From NCBI RefSeq assembly GCF_001968815.1, contig NZ_MIEQ01000044.1:310001-374000 (forward strand): a stretch of DNA of 64,000 nt, in the 5' to 3' direction. The notes under the pieces were generated by a model. It did not search any database. It was given only the letters and a program-made list of their open reading frames with translations, and was not told the origin of the DNA. Of the stretch, positions 8,824-18,588 are shown in pieces. This DNA comes from Motiliproteus sp. MSK22-1. GTDB taxonomy: Bacteria; Pseudomonadota; Gammaproteobacteria; Pseudomonadales; Balneatricaceae. A program made the position numbers and the translations under genes. Position 1 is the stretch's first letter, and each line of letters starts with the position of its first letter.

Positions 8824-10563
8824 ATGAGTCACCAGTCAGAACTGATCAGCGCCGATATTCATGCCTACCTGGCACAACATGAACAGAAAGAACTGCTTCG
8901 TCTTCTTACCTGCGGGAACGTAGATGATGGAAAAAGCACCCTGATTGGGCGCCTGCTTCACGATTCCAAAATGATTTATGAAGATCAGCTGGAAGCAATT
9001 AAATCCGATAGTGTGAAATCAGGTACCACTGGCGAAGAAGTCGATCTGGCACTTCTCGTTGATGGCCTGCAAGCGGAACGTGAACAGGGTATTACTATTG
9101 ATGTTGCCTATCGCTATTTTTCCACCGCCAGACGCAAGTTCATTATTGCCGACACTCCCGGGCACGAACAATACACACGTAACATGGCAACAGGAGCATC
9201 AACCTGCGACCTGGCTGTGATTCTTATTGATGCACGTCACGGGGTACAAACTCAGACAAAACGGCACAGTTTTATTACTTCTCTGCTCGGTATTAAGCAC
9301 ACCATCATCGCTGTAAACAAGATGGACTTGGTGGACTACAGCGAAGACGTGTTTAATCAGATAAGCAGCGATTTTGAAAATTTTGCCAAAGAACTAAACC
9401 TTAAAGACGTTCATTTCTTACCTTTATCCGCACTGAAAGGTGATAACGTAGTGAATGCCAGCGATGCCATGCCCTGGTATCAGGGTCAACCACTGATGAC
9501 TCTGCTGGAAAATATAGAAATAGCCTCGGATCGCAATCTGGATGAATTTCGCTATCCGGTACAATATGTGAACCGGCCAAATCTGAATTTCAGAGGCTAC
9601 TGCGGCACCATCGCATCAGGTATTGTTCGCCCAGGTGATGAAGTCACGGTGCTTCCGTCAGGGAAAAGCAGCAAGGTTAAATCCATTGTTACATTTGACG
9701 GAAACCTTGATCAGGCCTTCGCTCCAATGTCCGTAACACTGACACTGGAAGATGAAATTGACGTCAGTCGCGGCGACATGATTGTACACTCGAAGAATGT
9801 TCCCGATGTCATAGACCGATTTGATGCCAACCTTGTATGGATGAGCGAATCTCCAATGCTCCCTGGCAAGGAATACCTTATCAAGATAGGCACGACAACT
9901 GTCAGTGGCCATGTTGCGACCCTGAGACACAAGATAGACGTCAATACCATGGAGCAGCATCCGGGCGGTAGCCTGGAACTGAACGAAATAGCGCTTTGCG
10001 AACTATCATTAGATCGTGCCGTCGTGGGTGATGACTATGCCGACCATCAGGGTACCGGCGCATTCATTGTAGTCGACCGTCTCAGCAACCTTACGGTTGG
10101 TGCCGGGATGATTAGTAAAGGGGGCAACAAAGCACTAAACCATAAAGCACCGAATATCAGTGTCAGCACCACCCCTCAGGTCAGCCGCAGTGATCGCGCT
10201 CGCCGTTTTGGCCAACAGGCCGGCAAGTTGTATATCATTGGTGGGACCGCAGAACAGCGTGCAACAGTCGCCTATAACCTGGAAAAGCAACTGTTTGATC
10301 AGGGTCGAGCCGTTACTGTTGTCAGCGATGAGCTGTTACAGCCTTCGATTAACCAAGACCTTGGATGCGATGAGAGTAACCGCGAACAGGCTCTATTGCG
10401 CTTAGACGCAACAGCGGACCTCATGGTAGACAGTGGATTAATCTGTATCTGCGCCGCCCCCAGCGCCCCACAAGATTGCAGAACTCTGGAAATTGGCGAA
10501 CAGAAACTGGCAGAGTTGGTTTATCAGGGTCTTGCTCAATTGAAAGAGTCTGGTCTAATATAA
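8824..10563 (+). CDS. cysN: Sulfate adenylyltransferase subunit 1 CysN with degenerate APS-kinase-like tail
   Basis: GTPase subunit of ATP sulfurylase. GTPase motifs are intact: GNVDDGKST (P-loop, about 31-39), [12 protein letters not shown] (G3), NKMD (G4) and SALKGD (G5). EF-Tu-like beta domains run to about residue 450. The 579-residue length falls between CysN alone (about 475) and a CysNC fusion (about 630). Residues 468-579 align by eye with APS kinase ([20 protein letters not shown] corresponds to the kinase DGDNVR...DLGF...DR region, then [12 protein letters not shown]). The kinase P-loop is replaced by [10 protein letters not shown], and the domain is shortened. I infer the kinase activity is lost. 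This agrees with the APS-type CysH encoded upstream. A 12-bp hairpin follows the gene. Confidence 0.93.
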   Translation: MSHQSELISADIHAYLAQHEQKELLRLLTCGNVDDGKSTLIGRLLHDSKMIYEDQLEAIKSDSVKSGTTGEEVDLALLVDGLQAEREQGITIDVAYRYFSTARRKFIIADTPGHEQYTRNMATGASTCDLAVILIDARHGVQTQTKRHSFITSLLGIKHTIIAVNKMDLVDYSEDVFNQISSDFENFAKELNLKDVHFLPLSALKGDNVVNASDAMPWYQGQPLMTLLENIEIASDRNLDEFRYPVQYVNRPNLNFRGYCGTIASGIVRPGDEVTVLPSGKSSKVKSIVTFDGNLDQAFAPMSVTLTLEDEIDVSRGDMIVHSKNVPDVIDRFDANLVWMSESPMLPGKEYLIKIGTTTVSGHVATLRHKIDVNTMEQHPGGSLELNEIALCELSLDRAVVGDDYADHQGTGAFIVVDRLSNLTVGAGMISKGGNKALNHKAPNISVSTTPQVSRSDRARRFGQQAGKLYIIGGTAEQRATVAYNLEKQLFDQGRAVTVVSDELLQPSINQDLGCDESNREQALLRLDATADLMVDSGLICICAAPSAPQDCRTLEIGEQKLAELVYQGLAQLKESGLI

Positions 10564-10585
10564 GAACCTTCTTATGCAACTTGCT

Positions 10586-10615
10586 GGATAAGAACGGTTA
10601 TTGCCGTTCTTATCC
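10586..10615 (+). terminator. Perfect hairpin after cysN
   Basis: GGATAAGAACGG (10586-10597) and CCGTTCTTATCC (10604-10615) form a perfect 12-bp stem with a six-base loop. It lies 23 bases past the cysN stop. There is no T-run after it, so it could be a terminator of weak type or an RNA-stabilising stem. Confidence 0.55.
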
Positions 10616-10781
10616 ATGACGCATGGCATAAATCCCGTTACAATATGGCGCCGTCTATTTACTAGGCGGTCAGGTAGCACCCTTTTTGAAGATTATTTGA
10701 TACTCACTGGTCAAATAATTAATCGAAACAGGTTGCTTGGACGGTATTGAAAGGTTGAATGGTTAAGAGTAGCAGTCCACC

Positions 10782-11363
10782 ATGATTGATTACCTGCTGA
10801 TTCTTGTCAGTACAGTATTGGTTAATAATTTTGTACTGGCCCAGTTTTTGGGGTTATGCCCGTTTATGGGCGTTTCCAACAAGTTGGAAACGGCTATGGG
10901 CATGTCCCTGGCCACTACATTTGTACTCACCCTTTCTTCCGTGTGCAGTTACCTCGTCTACGAATACCTGCTACTGCCGCTGGATCTAAGTTACCTGAGA
11001 ACTATCAGTTTTATTCTCGTTATCGCCGTAGTGGTGCAGTTCACAGAGATGGTGGTGCATAAAACCAGCCCCATGCTTTATCGAGTACTCGGTATCTTCT
11101 TACCTCTGATTACAACTAACTGTGCCGTATTGGGCGTCGCCTTATTGAATATCAAGAAACAAAATGGCTTCCTTGAATCAATTTTCTATGGGTTTGGAGC
11201 AGCTGTTGGTTTCTCTCTGGCATTGATCCTGTTCTCAGCGATGCGTGAACGTATCGCCGTTGCAGATGTTCCCGAGCCCTTTAAGGGCTCCGCCATTGGA
11301 ATGGTTACAGCTGGACTGATGTCCCTGGCCTTCCTTGGTTTCACCGGTTTGGTACAGTTCTAA
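10782..11363 (+). CDS. rsxA: Rnf electron-transport complex subunit A
   Basis: Integral membrane subunit of the Rnf/Rsx complex, which couples electron transfer between NADH and ferredoxin (or the SoxR reducing system) to ion movement. The 193-residue length matches E. coli RsxA exactly. About six transmembrane helices are visible. The conserved cysteine motifs [10 protein letters not shown] (about residue 25) and TTNCAVLG (about 110) are the pair that, together with those of RsxE, hold an in-membrane iron-sulfur centre in this family. ATG start; weak ribosome-binding site. First gene of a tightly packed operon rsxABCDGE-nth, with a 218-base leader region upstream. Confidence 0.95.
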   Translation: MIDYLLILVSTVLVNNFVLAQFLGLCPFMGVSNKLETAMGMSLATTFVLTLSSVCSYLVYEYLLLPLDLSYLRTISFILVIAVVVQFTEMVVHKTSPMLYRVLGIFLPLITTNCAVLGVALLNIKKQNGFLESIFYGFGAAVGFSLALILFSAMRERIAVADVPEPFKGSAIGMVTAGLMSLAFLGFTGLVQF

Positions 11364-11371
11364 GGATATCG

Positions 11372-11986
11372 ATGGACGCCATTCTTATTGCGGTTCTGGC
11401 ATTACTCGGACTGGCATTAGCCTTCGGAGCATTGCTTGGTTACGCATCTATCCGATTTAAGGTTGAAGGCAACCCGATCGTCGATCAAATTGACGCCCTA
11501 TTGCCTCAAACCCAATGTGGTCAGTGTAGCTATCCTGGCTGTCGCCCCTATGCCGAAGCAATAGCTAACGGTGAGACAATCAACAAATGCCCTCCGGGCG
11601 GAGAAAGCACCATACAGGCTCTCGCCGATCTTCTTGACGTAGAAGCTATTCCGCTGGATGCAGAGCACGGTGAAGAAAAACCCAAGGCCATCGCATTTAT
11701 CCGTGAAGATGAATGTATCGGTTGTACCAAGTGCATACAGGCCTGCCCGGTTGATGCCATCCTTGGCGCGGCAAAACAGATGCATACGGTTATCGAGTCA
11801 GAATGCACTGGTTGTGACCTCTGCGTGGAGCCCTGTCCTGTCGACTGTATTGATATGATTCCTATCGAAACCACTCTTTCCACCTGGAATTGGCCAGCGC
11901 CAAAACCCAGCGAACAGCTGATTGCCACAGACCGGGGACGCGGAGAACTATTCGATGGTAGCGCCGCCGGAGGGAGCCAGTCATGA
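11372..11986 (+). CDS. rsxB: Rnf complex iron-sulfur subunit B
   Basis: Membrane-anchored ferredoxin-like subunit passing electrons within the Rnf complex. The 204 residues show an N-terminal hydrophobic anchor (about 3-25). A [4Fe-4S] binding segment [16 protein letters not shown] (about 50) follows. Two ferredoxin-type clusters come next: [18 protein letters not shown] (about 115) and [16 protein letters not shown] (about 145). The start ATG has AAGGAT at good spacing, 8 bases after rsxA. The stop overlaps the rsxC start as ATGA. Confidence 0.96.
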   Translation: MDAILIAVLALLGLALAFGALLGYASIRFKVEGNPIVDQIDALLPQTQCGQCSYPGCRPYAEAIANGETINKCPPGGESTIQALADLLDVEAIPLDAEHGEEKPKAIAFIREDECIGCTKCIQACPVDAILGAAKQMHTVIESECTGCDLCVEPCPVDCIDMIPIETTLSTWNWPAPKPSEQLIATDRGRGELFDGSAAGGSQS

Positions 11987-14397
11987 GTCGTATCTGGAAT
12001 TTCCATGGTGGTATACATCCCCAGGAAAACAAACAGCAATCGCTGACCATTCCACTTCGCCAGATGCCACTGCCAAAACGGCTAACGTTGCCGTTACAGC
12101 AGCATATCGGTACCCCTGCCATACCGACGGTCAAAGTCGGAGACAAGGTATTGAAAGGCCAGCGCATTGCTGAGCCCAGCGGTTTTGTCAGTATCTATAT
12201 GCATGCCCCCACCTCTGGCACCATTGTTGAAATTGGTGATTATCCAGTGCCTCATGTTTCAGGGATGAGTGCCCAATGCATCATTCTCGAACCTGATGGC
12301 AACGAAACCTGGATAGAGCACCAGGGCGTAGAGGATTTTCGCACTCTTGAAAAAGCCGAACTGGCAGAAATCATTCGCTGTGCCGGTATTTCCGGCATGG
12401 GGGGGGCGGGTTTTCCCACCAATATAAAGCTGCATCTTAGTGATGACCATATCGTCAACACGCTGATTATCAACGGCGTGGAGTGCGAACCCTACATTAC
12501 TGCCGATGACATGCTGATGCGTGAACGGGCCGCTGAGATTATCGGTGGTATCGAAATTGCTGCTTATCTGATAAAACCGACACATATTCTGATTGGCATT
12601 GAAGATAACAAACCGGAAGCCGCTGTGGCAATGACCGAAGCAGCAAGAACCAGTAAACTGAACATCGAAGTGGTTGTTCTACCCACCAAATATCCTTCAG
12701 GCGGTGAACGTCAGTTAATTAAACTTGTAACAGGGGTCGAAGTACCTCACGGTCAATTACCGGCAGATATAGGTATTGTTGTCCAGAATGTCGGGACCAT
12801 GTCTGCAGTTTATCAAGCTGTCCATGATGGAAAGCCGCTTATATCCCGTATCACCACCCTCACCGGTAAAGCCCTCAGCTCTCCTGGTAACCTAGAGGTC
12901 TTACTTGGCACCCCGATAGCAGATCTGCTGGATTTCTGTGGAGTTGACAGCAGCAAACAGTCCAGACTTGTCATGGGGGGGCCGATGATGGGCTATACCC
13001 TTAACACAGCCCAAATACCCGTCATAAAAACCAGTAACTGCGTCATCGCCGGAACCCTGGAGGAATTTCCTCCGGCCCCACCGGCCCAAAGCTGCATCCG
13101 TTGCGGAAATTGCGAGCAGGTCTGCCCTGCTGAACTATTACCCCAGCAATTACACTGGTTTGCCAAAGGTAAAGAGTTTGATAAGGCGCTCAATCATAAT
13201 CTGATGGACTGTATCGAGTGTGGCGCTTGTTCCTTTGTCTGCCCCAGTAATATCCCACTGGTACAGTACTATCGCTACGCCAAGTCTGAAATTCGTAATG
13301 AGCAACAGGAACAACGCAAAGCAGAGCAGGCGCGCATCCGGTTTGAAGCCAGACAGGCTCGCCTGGAAGCAGCTCAACAGGAGAAAGAAGAACGCAGAAA
13401 AGCTAGAGCTGAAGCGGCTTCAAAAGCCCAGGCAGCAAAAAGGAAAGCTCCGGTCACGACAACGACTGACTCTGCTATCGATCCTGAAGCCGAGCTTAAA
13501 CAACTGAAAACTCAGGCAGCAGTTGCTCGAACCAAACTAAAAAAAGCAGAAAAAGCACTCCAGGAAGCGGAACAGAATGGTGCTGACAATATCGACCAGC
13601 TAAAACAGGATATTGAATCCGCCAAACAAAAAAGCGAGCTAGCACAAAAAGCATTCTCTGACGCGGAGAACAAGGCGCCAGCACCAGCAGCCCCAAGCCT
13701 GAAAGATTTAAAAGTAGCAGCTGCTCTTGCCAGAACCAAGGTCAGCAAAACAGAAAAAGTATTAGCCGATGCCGAAGCAAAAGGTGCTCCCAGTGTAGAC
13801 CAGCTGAAAAACTCCTTGCAGAAACTAAAGGAAAAGGCCGAGCAAGCACAAAAAGCCTATAATGATGCGGAAGCATCAGAGACCGCAGGCAATGTCTCAA
13901 ATGCCAGCAGCTCTCAGGGTACCCAATCGACAGCAGCTTCCACCTCAGCAGCCCAACCCATTGATCCTCCACAAAACGATGTCAAAGCTCTGAAAAGCGC
14001 GCTTGCCATAGCCCGAACAAAATTAAAGAAGGCGGAAAAAGCACTGGCTAAAGCTGAAGAAGAAGGCATCGAAGAGCTAGAGGACTTAAAACAGGCCGTT
14101 GCTGAGCAACAGGCCAAAACTGATTCTGCCGCCGCGGCCTTCGCTAAAGCAGAAGCAGACTGCCAGACGGCTAAAGAAGCGACCAATCAAGGACCCGACA
14201 TCAAAGCCCTGAAAACTGCGGCAGCCGCAGCACGAACTAAATTGAAAAAGACAGAAAAGGCCTTGGCTGACGCTCAAGCACAGGGCTCTGCATCCGCAGA
14301 ACCTCTTGAGAAAGCCCTTTCGGGATTGCAAGCAAAAGTTGTCCAGGCTGAAAAAGCACTGCAAGAAGCTCAGGCCCAAGAAGCCACTCTTGCCTAA
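11983..14397 (+). CDS. rsxC: Rnf complex NADH-binding subunit C with long repeat tail
   Basis: Peripheral flavo-iron-sulfur subunit that oxidises NADH or reduces NAD in the Rnf complex. The catalytic part spans about residues 1-450: [11 protein letters not shown] (about 142) and [12 protein letters not shown] (about 164) of the NADH/FMN domain, [13 protein letters not shown], and two [4Fe-4S] motifs [17 protein letters not shown] (about 370) and [14 protein letters not shown]. The remaining 350 residues are an Ala/Lys/Glu-rich tail with four degenerate copies of a 65-80 residue unit beginning [12 protein letters not shown] or similar. Such tails are known in gammaproteobacterial RsxC and vary in length between strains. 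The total of 804 residues is longer than E. coli RsxC (740). Confidence 0.95.
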   Translation: MSRIWNFHGGIHPQENKQQSLTIPLRQMPLPKRLTLPLQQHIGTPAIPTVKVGDKVLKGQRIAEPSGFVSIYMHAPTSGTIVEIGDYPVPHVSGMSAQCIILEPDGNETWIEHQGVEDFRTLEKAELAEIIRCAGISGMGGAGFPTNIKLHLSDDHIVNTLIINGVECEPYITADDMLMRERAAEIIGGIEIAAYLIKPTHILIGIEDNKPEAAVAMTEAARTSKLNIEVVVLPTKYPSGGERQLIKLVTGVEVPHGQLPADIGIVVQNVGTMSAVYQAVHDGKPLISRITTLTGKALSSPGNLEVLLGTPIADLLDFCGVDSSKQSRLVMGGPMMGYTLNTAQIPVIKTSNCVIAGTLEEFPPAPPAQSCIRCGNCEQVCPAELLPQQLHWFAKGKEFDKALNHNLMDCIECGACSFVCPSNIPLVQYYRYAKSEIRNEQQEQRKAEQARIRFEARQARLEAAQQEKEERRKARAEAASKAQAAKRKAPVTTTTDSAIDPEAELKQLKTQAAVARTKLKKAEKALQEAEQNGADNIDQLKQDIESAKQKSELAQKAFSDAENKAPAPAAPSLKDLKVAAALARTKVSKTEKVLADAEAKGAPSVDQLKNSLQKLKEKAEQAQKAYNDAEASETAGNVSNASSSQGTQSTAASTSAAQPIDPPQNDVKALKSALAIARTKLKKAEKALAKAEEEGIEELEDLKQAVAEQQAKTDSAAAAFAKAEADCQTAKEATNQGPDIKALKTAAAAARTKLKKTEKALADAQAQGSASAEPLEKALSGLQAKVVQAEKALQEAQAQEATLA
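13483..14394 (+). repeat. In-frame coding repeats in the RsxC tail
   Basis: Four degenerate copies of a coding unit, each starting with the pattern L-K-x-x-x-A-x-A-R-T-K-L-K-K-(A/T)-E-K-A-L. They start near 13491, 13699, 13981 and 14200. Each encodes a predicted charged helix of about 30 residues, a short turn, and a second helix. The Ser/Thr/Gln-rich linker near 13880-13960 separates units two and three. Copy number is expected to vary by recombination. Confidence 0.8.
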
Positions 14398-14433
14398 CTC
14401 CAGGCACTAATTGACAGTCGGAACAGAGACCCA

Positions 14434-15471
14434 ATGGCATTATTAAGAATCACCTCACCCCACATACTGAAGCCGGGTAGAACCGGTAACGTTATGCTTC
14501 AGGTGATCCTGGCGACACTTCCCGGCCTGGCTGCACTCTGTTATTACTTTGGCTGGGGGCCATTGATCAACGTAGTCTGGGCTGCAATGCTGGCAGTGCT
14601 CTTTGAAGTCGCAGTTATTAGGTTACGTAAGCGCCCTGTTACATTTTATCTCAATGATTACAGTGCGATCCTGACGGCTGTACTGTTGGGGTTAGCACTC
14701 CCCCCTTTCGCACCCTGGTGGGTCACTTTCATTGGTATTTTTGTCGCTATAGTGGTTGCCAAACACCTTTATGGCGGGCTTGGCAATAACCCCTTCAATC
14801 CAGCCATGGTCGGTTATGCCTTACTGCTGATCTCGTTTCCGGTTGAAATGACACGCTGGGCACCACCGAGCTTGCTTACCGAAAGCGGCAATTTAGGACT
14901 GATCGAAACCCTGAAAGTAATCTTTGAAATTGTTGATTTACCTGATGCCTACACGATGGCAACGCCACTGGATACCTTTAAGCATAAAGGAGCACTGACA
15001 GCAGAAGAGCTTTGGAGCCAGTCTCCGTTGTTATCTCAAGGCCTGGATGCCTGGTATGCAATAAGTGGCGCCTTTGCATTAGGTGGACTCTATCTGCTGA
15101 TTCGTAAAATCTATACCTGGCATATTCCCGTATCAATGCTGGTATCGTTGATTCTGGTATCCGGTTTTTTCTATGGCTCCGACCCGAGTAACTATGCACC
15201 TCCGCTTTTCCATCTTACTACCGGTGCCGTCGTCTTCGGTGCATTTTTTATCGCAACTGACCCGGTCACGGCCGCAACCAGCAATAAAGGAAAACTGTTC
15301 TTTGGTGCGATTATTGGCCTGCTGATCTATATTATTCGCACTTGGGGTAACTACCCGGATGCAGTCGCCTTTGCCGTTTTGTTAATGAATCTGAGTGCGC
15401 CATTTCTGGATTATTACACCCGACCTCGCACCTACGGTCATAAGAAATCCAATCGCGGGATCAAGGGCTAA
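14434..15471 (+). CDS. rsxD: Rnf complex membrane subunit D
   Basis: Polytopic subunit of the Rnf complex (345 residues, close to the 352 of E. coli). Eight to ten hydrophobic segments are visible. The periplasmic segment [11 protein letters not shown] (about residue 170) carries the threonine to which FMN is bound through a phosphoester in RnfD/NqrB proteins. [16 protein letters not shown] (about 112) is a further family hallmark. The ATG is 36 bases after rsxC. Confidence 0.95.
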   Translation: MALLRITSPHILKPGRTGNVMLQVILATLPGLAALCYYFGWGPLINVVWAAMLAVLFEVAVIRLRKRPVTFYLNDYSAILTAVLLGLALPPFAPWWVTFIGIFVAIVVAKHLYGGLGNNPFNPAMVGYALLLISFPVEMTRWAPPSLLTESGNLGLIETLKVIFEIVDLPDAYTMATPLDTFKHKGALTAEELWSQSPLLSQGLDAWYAISGAFALGGLYLLIRKIYTWHIPVSMLVSLILVSGFFYGSDPSNYAPPLFHLTTGAVVFGAFFIATDPVTAATSNKGKLFFGAIIGLLIYIIRTWGNYPDAVAFAVLLMNLSAPFLDYYTRPRTYGHKKSNRGIKG

Positions 15472-15476
15472 TTACC

Positions 15477-16166
15477 ATGGCATCATCCAGTTCGCAACTA
15501 TCCTCGATACTGACTGCAATACGACAGAACAGCATCGGTCTTGCCATATTCGCCATCGTGACAGCAGGTGCTATCGCGTTGACTCAAGCAGCTACCCAGC
15601 AACGGATTACCGAAAACCGTGAAGAAGCTCAAGCCAGAGCACTCTATGAAATCGTTCCCAGAAGCAGTATCGACAACGACCTTATCCGTGACACCATCCG
15701 CATTAATGATGCCAGCTCTATCGGCTATCAGGGGCCGGTAGATGCGTATATCGCCCGTTGGCAAGGAGAGGTTAAGACCGTTATTCTTCCTGTTATTGCG
15801 CCTGATGGCTACACGGGCAATATTGAAATGATTGTTGGTATTAATGCCAATGGCAGTGTTGCCGGTTTACGCGTGCTGGCCCACCAGGAAACACCGGGAT
15901 TAGGTGATAAAGTTGATCTTAAAAAGTCAGACTGGGTGCTGGGCTTTAACGGCCAACAGCTACAGGAAGCCGATGATCCCCAGTGGGCGGTAAAAAAAGA
16001 CGGCGGGCGGTTTGATCAGTTTACCGGTGCCACAATCACCCCAAGGGCGGTCACCAACGCCAGCAAACGGGCAGTGTTATTATTTCGCCAGCACAAGGCT
16101 CAGCTACTGAGCGCCACCCCCGCCAACGTCAAGAACAGGTCTGAGGAGGTTCCCAGCAATGGCTGA
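15477..16166 (+). CDS. rsxG: Rnf complex flavin subunit G
   Basis: Single-span membrane protein (229 residues) with a periplasmic FMN-binding domain. The N-terminal helix is at about residues 18-38. The covalent flavin site is [11 protein letters not shown] (about 182), where the threonine of the S/T-GAT-x-T motif carries FMN. The [11 protein letters not shown] segment (about 138) is also typical. The gene starts 5 bases after the rsxD stop and overlaps rsxE by 8 bases. Confidence 0.95.
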   Translation: MASSSSQLSSILTAIRQNSIGLAIFAIVTAGAIALTQAATQQRITENREEAQARALYEIVPRSSIDNDLIRDTIRINDASSIGYQGPVDAYIARWQGEVKTVILPVIAPDGYTGNIEMIVGINANGSVAGLRVLAHQETPGLGDKVDLKKSDWVLGFNGQQLQEADDPQWAVKKDGGRFDQFTGATITPRAVTNASKRAVLLFRQHKAQLLSATPANVKNRSEEVPSNG

Positions 16167-16863
16167 TTCCAATTACCGCACCATTGCTCTGGATGGTCTG
16201 TGGAAAAACAATCCGGCATTAGTACAGCTACTCGGACTCTGTCCCTTACTGGCTGTGACAGGCTCTGTGATCAACGCCCTGGGCCTGAGCCTGGCCACGA
16301 CCCTGGTACTGGTCGGATCAAACCTGTGCGTATCCATGATACGTAACTTTGTTCCCCCCACCGTCCGGCTACCGGCATTTGTGATGATCATTGCCTCTTT
16401 GGTGACCTGTGTAGAGCTGCTGATGCAGGCCATGGCTTATGAGCTTTACCAAATCTTAGGTATTTTTATTCCACTGATTGTTACCAACTGCGCAATTCTT
16501 GGTCGTGCTGATGCCTTTGCCAGCAAAAATCCGATTGTTCCTTCTGTACTGGATGGACTCATGATGGGAATAGGTTTTTCAGTGGTACTGCTGCTACTTG
16601 GTGCAATACGTGAAGTACTCGGTCAGGGCACCCTTTTCTCGGATATGCAATTACTATTTGGACCAGAAGCCGAAGCCTGGAAGATAACCTTGATCGGGGA
16701 CTACCAAGGCTTTCTGTTTGCCGTTTTACCTCCGGGTGCCTTTGTCGGCATGGGACTGATCATCGCGGTGAAAAACCTTATTGATAAACGTTTGAAAAAG
16801 AAGGCGGAAACGATCGCTCCGGCTGTTGAAACCGGCTCTAAAAGAGTCCGCGTTACCGGATAG
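16159..16863 (+). CDS. rsxE: Rnf complex membrane subunit E
   Basis: Integral membrane subunit (234 residues), homologous to RsxA. The shared cysteine motifs are [11 protein letters not shown] (about residue 26) and [14 protein letters not shown] (about 111), which with RsxA hold the in-membrane iron-sulfur centre. CTGAGGAGGT lies just before the ATG, the strongest ribosome-binding site of the operon. The last about 20 residues are basic. A small second reading frame begins inside its 3' end. Confidence 0.95.
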   Translation: MADSNYRTIALDGLWKNNPALVQLLGLCPLLAVTGSVINALGLSLATTLVLVGSNLCVSMIRNFVPPTVRLPAFVMIIASLVTCVELLMQAMAYELYQILGIFIPLIVTNCAILGRADAFASKNPIVPSVLDGLMMGIGFSVVLLLLGAIREVLGQGTLFSDMQLLFGPEAEAWKITLIGDYQGFLFAVLPPGAFVGMGLIIAVKNLIDKRLKKKAETIAPAVETGSKRVRVTG

Positions 16864-16987
16864 CTTCCAGAGATGGCTGGGCAGTGACTGGATTGTACTG
16901 TCTCTGTGCTGCATTATAGCTGCGCTTAATTCAGCATTATTTTATCGTTGGCAAACCGACCCGGGACTAATCTCTTGTCATGAATAA
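16826..16987 (+). CDS. Possible small single-span membrane protein between rsxE and nth
   Basis: A 53-codon frame with a TTG start inside the rsxE 3' end and a stop at 16985-16987, overlapping the start of nth. The product contains one clear hydrophobic segment bounded by tryptophans ([20 protein letters not shown]), preceded by a short charged stretch and followed by YRWQTDPG. It fills most of the 116-base gap between rsxE and nth. There is no good ribosome-binding site and no ATG. Either it is translated by coupling from rsxE or it is a chance frame. I do not recognise a family. Confidence 0.3.
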   Translation: MKPALKESALPDSFQRWLGSDWIVLSLCCIIAALNSALFYRWQTDPGLISCHE

Positions 16988-17615
16988 AGAAAAACGTCAG
17001 CAGATATTTGCAAGACTTCGGGATGATAACCCCAATCCGACAACAGAGCTCAACTATAGCAGTACTTTTGAGTTGCTGATTGCTGTTATTCTTTCCGCCC
17101 AGGCCACAGATGTTGGAGTCAACAAAGCCACTGACAAGCTATACCCGGTAGCTAACACTCCAGAAGCCATTCTTGCCCTTGGAGTGGACGGCCTTAAGGA
17201 GTACATCAAAACGATTGGTCTGTTTAACGCCAAGGCCGAAAACGTTATAAAAACCTGCCGAATGCTTATCGACAAGCACCAGTCGCAAGTACCTGATAAT
17301 CGTAAAGATCTGGAAGCATTACCTGGTGTCGGCCGAAAAACCGCCAATGTGGTACTTAACACAGCTTATCGGCAACCAGCAATGGCTGTCGATACACATA
17401 TATTCAGGGTATCCAACCGAACCAAAATAGCACCGGGGAAAAATGTGCTGGAAGTGGAAGAGAAATTGCTTCGTTTTGTACCCAAGGAGTTTCTGCTGGA
17501 TGCTCATCACTGGCTTATTCTGCTGGGCCGCTATATCTGCACTGCCCGCAAACCCCGCTGTGGTGCTTGTCTGATCGAAGACCTTTGTGAATTTAAAGAT
17601 AAGACCAGTGACTGA
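16980..17615 (+). CDS. nth: Endonuclease III
   Basis: DNA glycosylase/AP lyase removing oxidised pyrimidines. The 211-residue length equals that of E. coli Nth. Visible are the helix-hairpin-helix LPGVGRKTANVVLNTAY (about residue 112) with the catalytic lysine, the catalytic aspartate in VDTHIFRVSNR (about 138), and the C-terminal [4Fe-4S] ligands in CTARKPRCGACLIEDLC (C-x6-C-x2-C-x5-C). It is the last gene of the rsx operon, an arrangement common in gammaproteobacteria. A G/C-rich hairpin follows. Confidence 0.96.
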   Translation: MNKEKRQQIFARLRDDNPNPTTELNYSSTFELLIAVILSAQATDVGVNKATDKLYPVANTPEAILALGVDGLKEYIKTIGLFNAKAENVIKTCRMLIDKHQSQVPDNRKDLEALPGVGRKTANVVLNTAYRQPAMAVDTHIFRVSNRTKIAPGKNVLEVEEKLLRFVPKEFLLDAHHWLILLGRYICTARKPRCGACLIEDLCEFKDKTSD

Positions 17616-17629
17616 TTGTTGAACTCCAA

Positions 17630-17657
17630 GAGGGGGACCGGTCCAAGCCCCCTCCTT
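17630..17657 (+). terminator. Hairpin after nth
   Basis: GAGGGGG (17630-17636) pairs with CCCCCTC (17648-17654) around an 11-base loop that itself contains the palindrome GACCGGTC; CTTTG follows. Position 15 bases past nth suits the terminator of the rsx operon, though the T-run is short. Confidence 0.5.
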
Positions 17658-17828
17658 TGTGAAGCTGGAATGCAAACTCCCTTCTTAAGGCGTCTTCAAC
17701 CGTTTCGGTCAGAATAGTTAAGCGCAGACGGCATCAATAGAAGTTTATTTTGGTGTATTTAATGGCACTCAGGTAAAGTACAGCGGATAATCTAATAACA
17801 TCAAAGCGCAACGAATTAAGGTAAATCA

Positions 17829-18428
17829 GTGTCACAAACACCAGAAAAACGTCGCTATTTTCGCCTGAATGATTCCTTGAAAGTCAGCTACCGGAAGCTT
17901 AACAAGAGTAGCTCGGATTCTAACAAAGGAAGCAGTCTGGATGCAGTCTATGGGCAAGGTAGTGATTTTGATCTCCGTTTCCAGACACTGATCAAAAGTT
18001 GCAAAGAAAAATCACCTGAAGTTGCCGAACTGGTGGGCATGCTCAACCAAAAGCTGGCTCATGTTATTAGTCGACTTGATGTGGATGAAGATCTAACCCA
18101 GCGTGTTGCCTTTAAACTTAGGATGGTTAATCTCAGCGCCTGCGGTATGGCATTCCCTATTGAAGAGCAGCTTGATGAAGGAGACAGAGTCAGTATTGAT
18201 CTTGTACTTAACTCTGATAAAGACTCTGAAGAACAGCTCTCAACCACCGCCACTGTCGTTGCTTGCGACGAACTGCAGCAGATGAATCAAGGCAACCCAT
18301 TTTATGTCAGGCTCAACTTTGATCGCTTAAACCCTCAAACTCAAAAAAATCTGATTCAATACCTCCTCAATCGTCAGGTTCAATTGCACAGGCATCAAAA
18401 AGGAAATATGGCTGCCTCCAGTCGATAG
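17829..18428 (+). CDS. PilZ domain protein with a long internal insertion
   Basis: A 199-residue cytoplasmic protein. The two parts of the cyclic-di-GMP binding signature of PilZ domains are present: RRYFR at about residues 8-12 (RxxxR) and NLSACG at 101-106 (N/DxSxxG), followed by a beta-rich stretch and FYVRLNF. The two parts are about 90 residues apart, where a minimal PilZ has about 20-30. The inserted segment looks helical (residues 45-95). GTG start with AAGG upstream. No operon partner. It is probably a c-di-GMP receptor, with the process controlled unknown. Confidence 0.7.
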   Translation: MSQTPEKRRYFRLNDSLKVSYRKLNKSSSDSNKGSSLDAVYGQGSDFDLRFQTLIKSCKEKSPEVAELVGMLNQKLAHVISRLDVDEDLTQRVAFKLRMVNLSACGMAFPIEEQLDEGDRVSIDLVLNSDKDSEEQLSTTATVVACDELQQMNQGNPFYVRLNFDRLNPQTQKNLIQYLLNRQVQLHRHQKGNMAASSR

Positions 18429-18517
18429 CCGAAACCGTTCTCTACTAAAAATCACATGCACTCTGAAAGATTACTGAAGTTAGAAGTCTTCGCACAAAGC
18501 AGCAGACAGCCTACTCA

Positions 18518-18549
18518 AGCTGCGCTCATTACAATCAAGCCGCGCAGCT
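18518..18549. repeat. Inverted repeat between convergent genes
   Basis: AGCTGCGC (18518-18525) and GCGCAGCT (18542-18549) form an 8-bp stem with a 16-base loop, between the ends of the convergent PilZ and ATPase genes. There is no T-run on either side. It may act as a bidirectional stop. Confidence 0.35.
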
Positions 18550-18588
18550 CGCCAATAAGAATCTCTTGCAGGTAGTCGAGTTATTCAC

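Noticed and set aside
8515-8832. Leftward frame of 105 codons with a hydrophobic start, across the cysD end and the cysD-cysN gap
   Set aside because: It overlaps the conserved cysD 3' end on the opposite strand, and its downstream part has no protein-like composition. The hydrophobic start may be chance.
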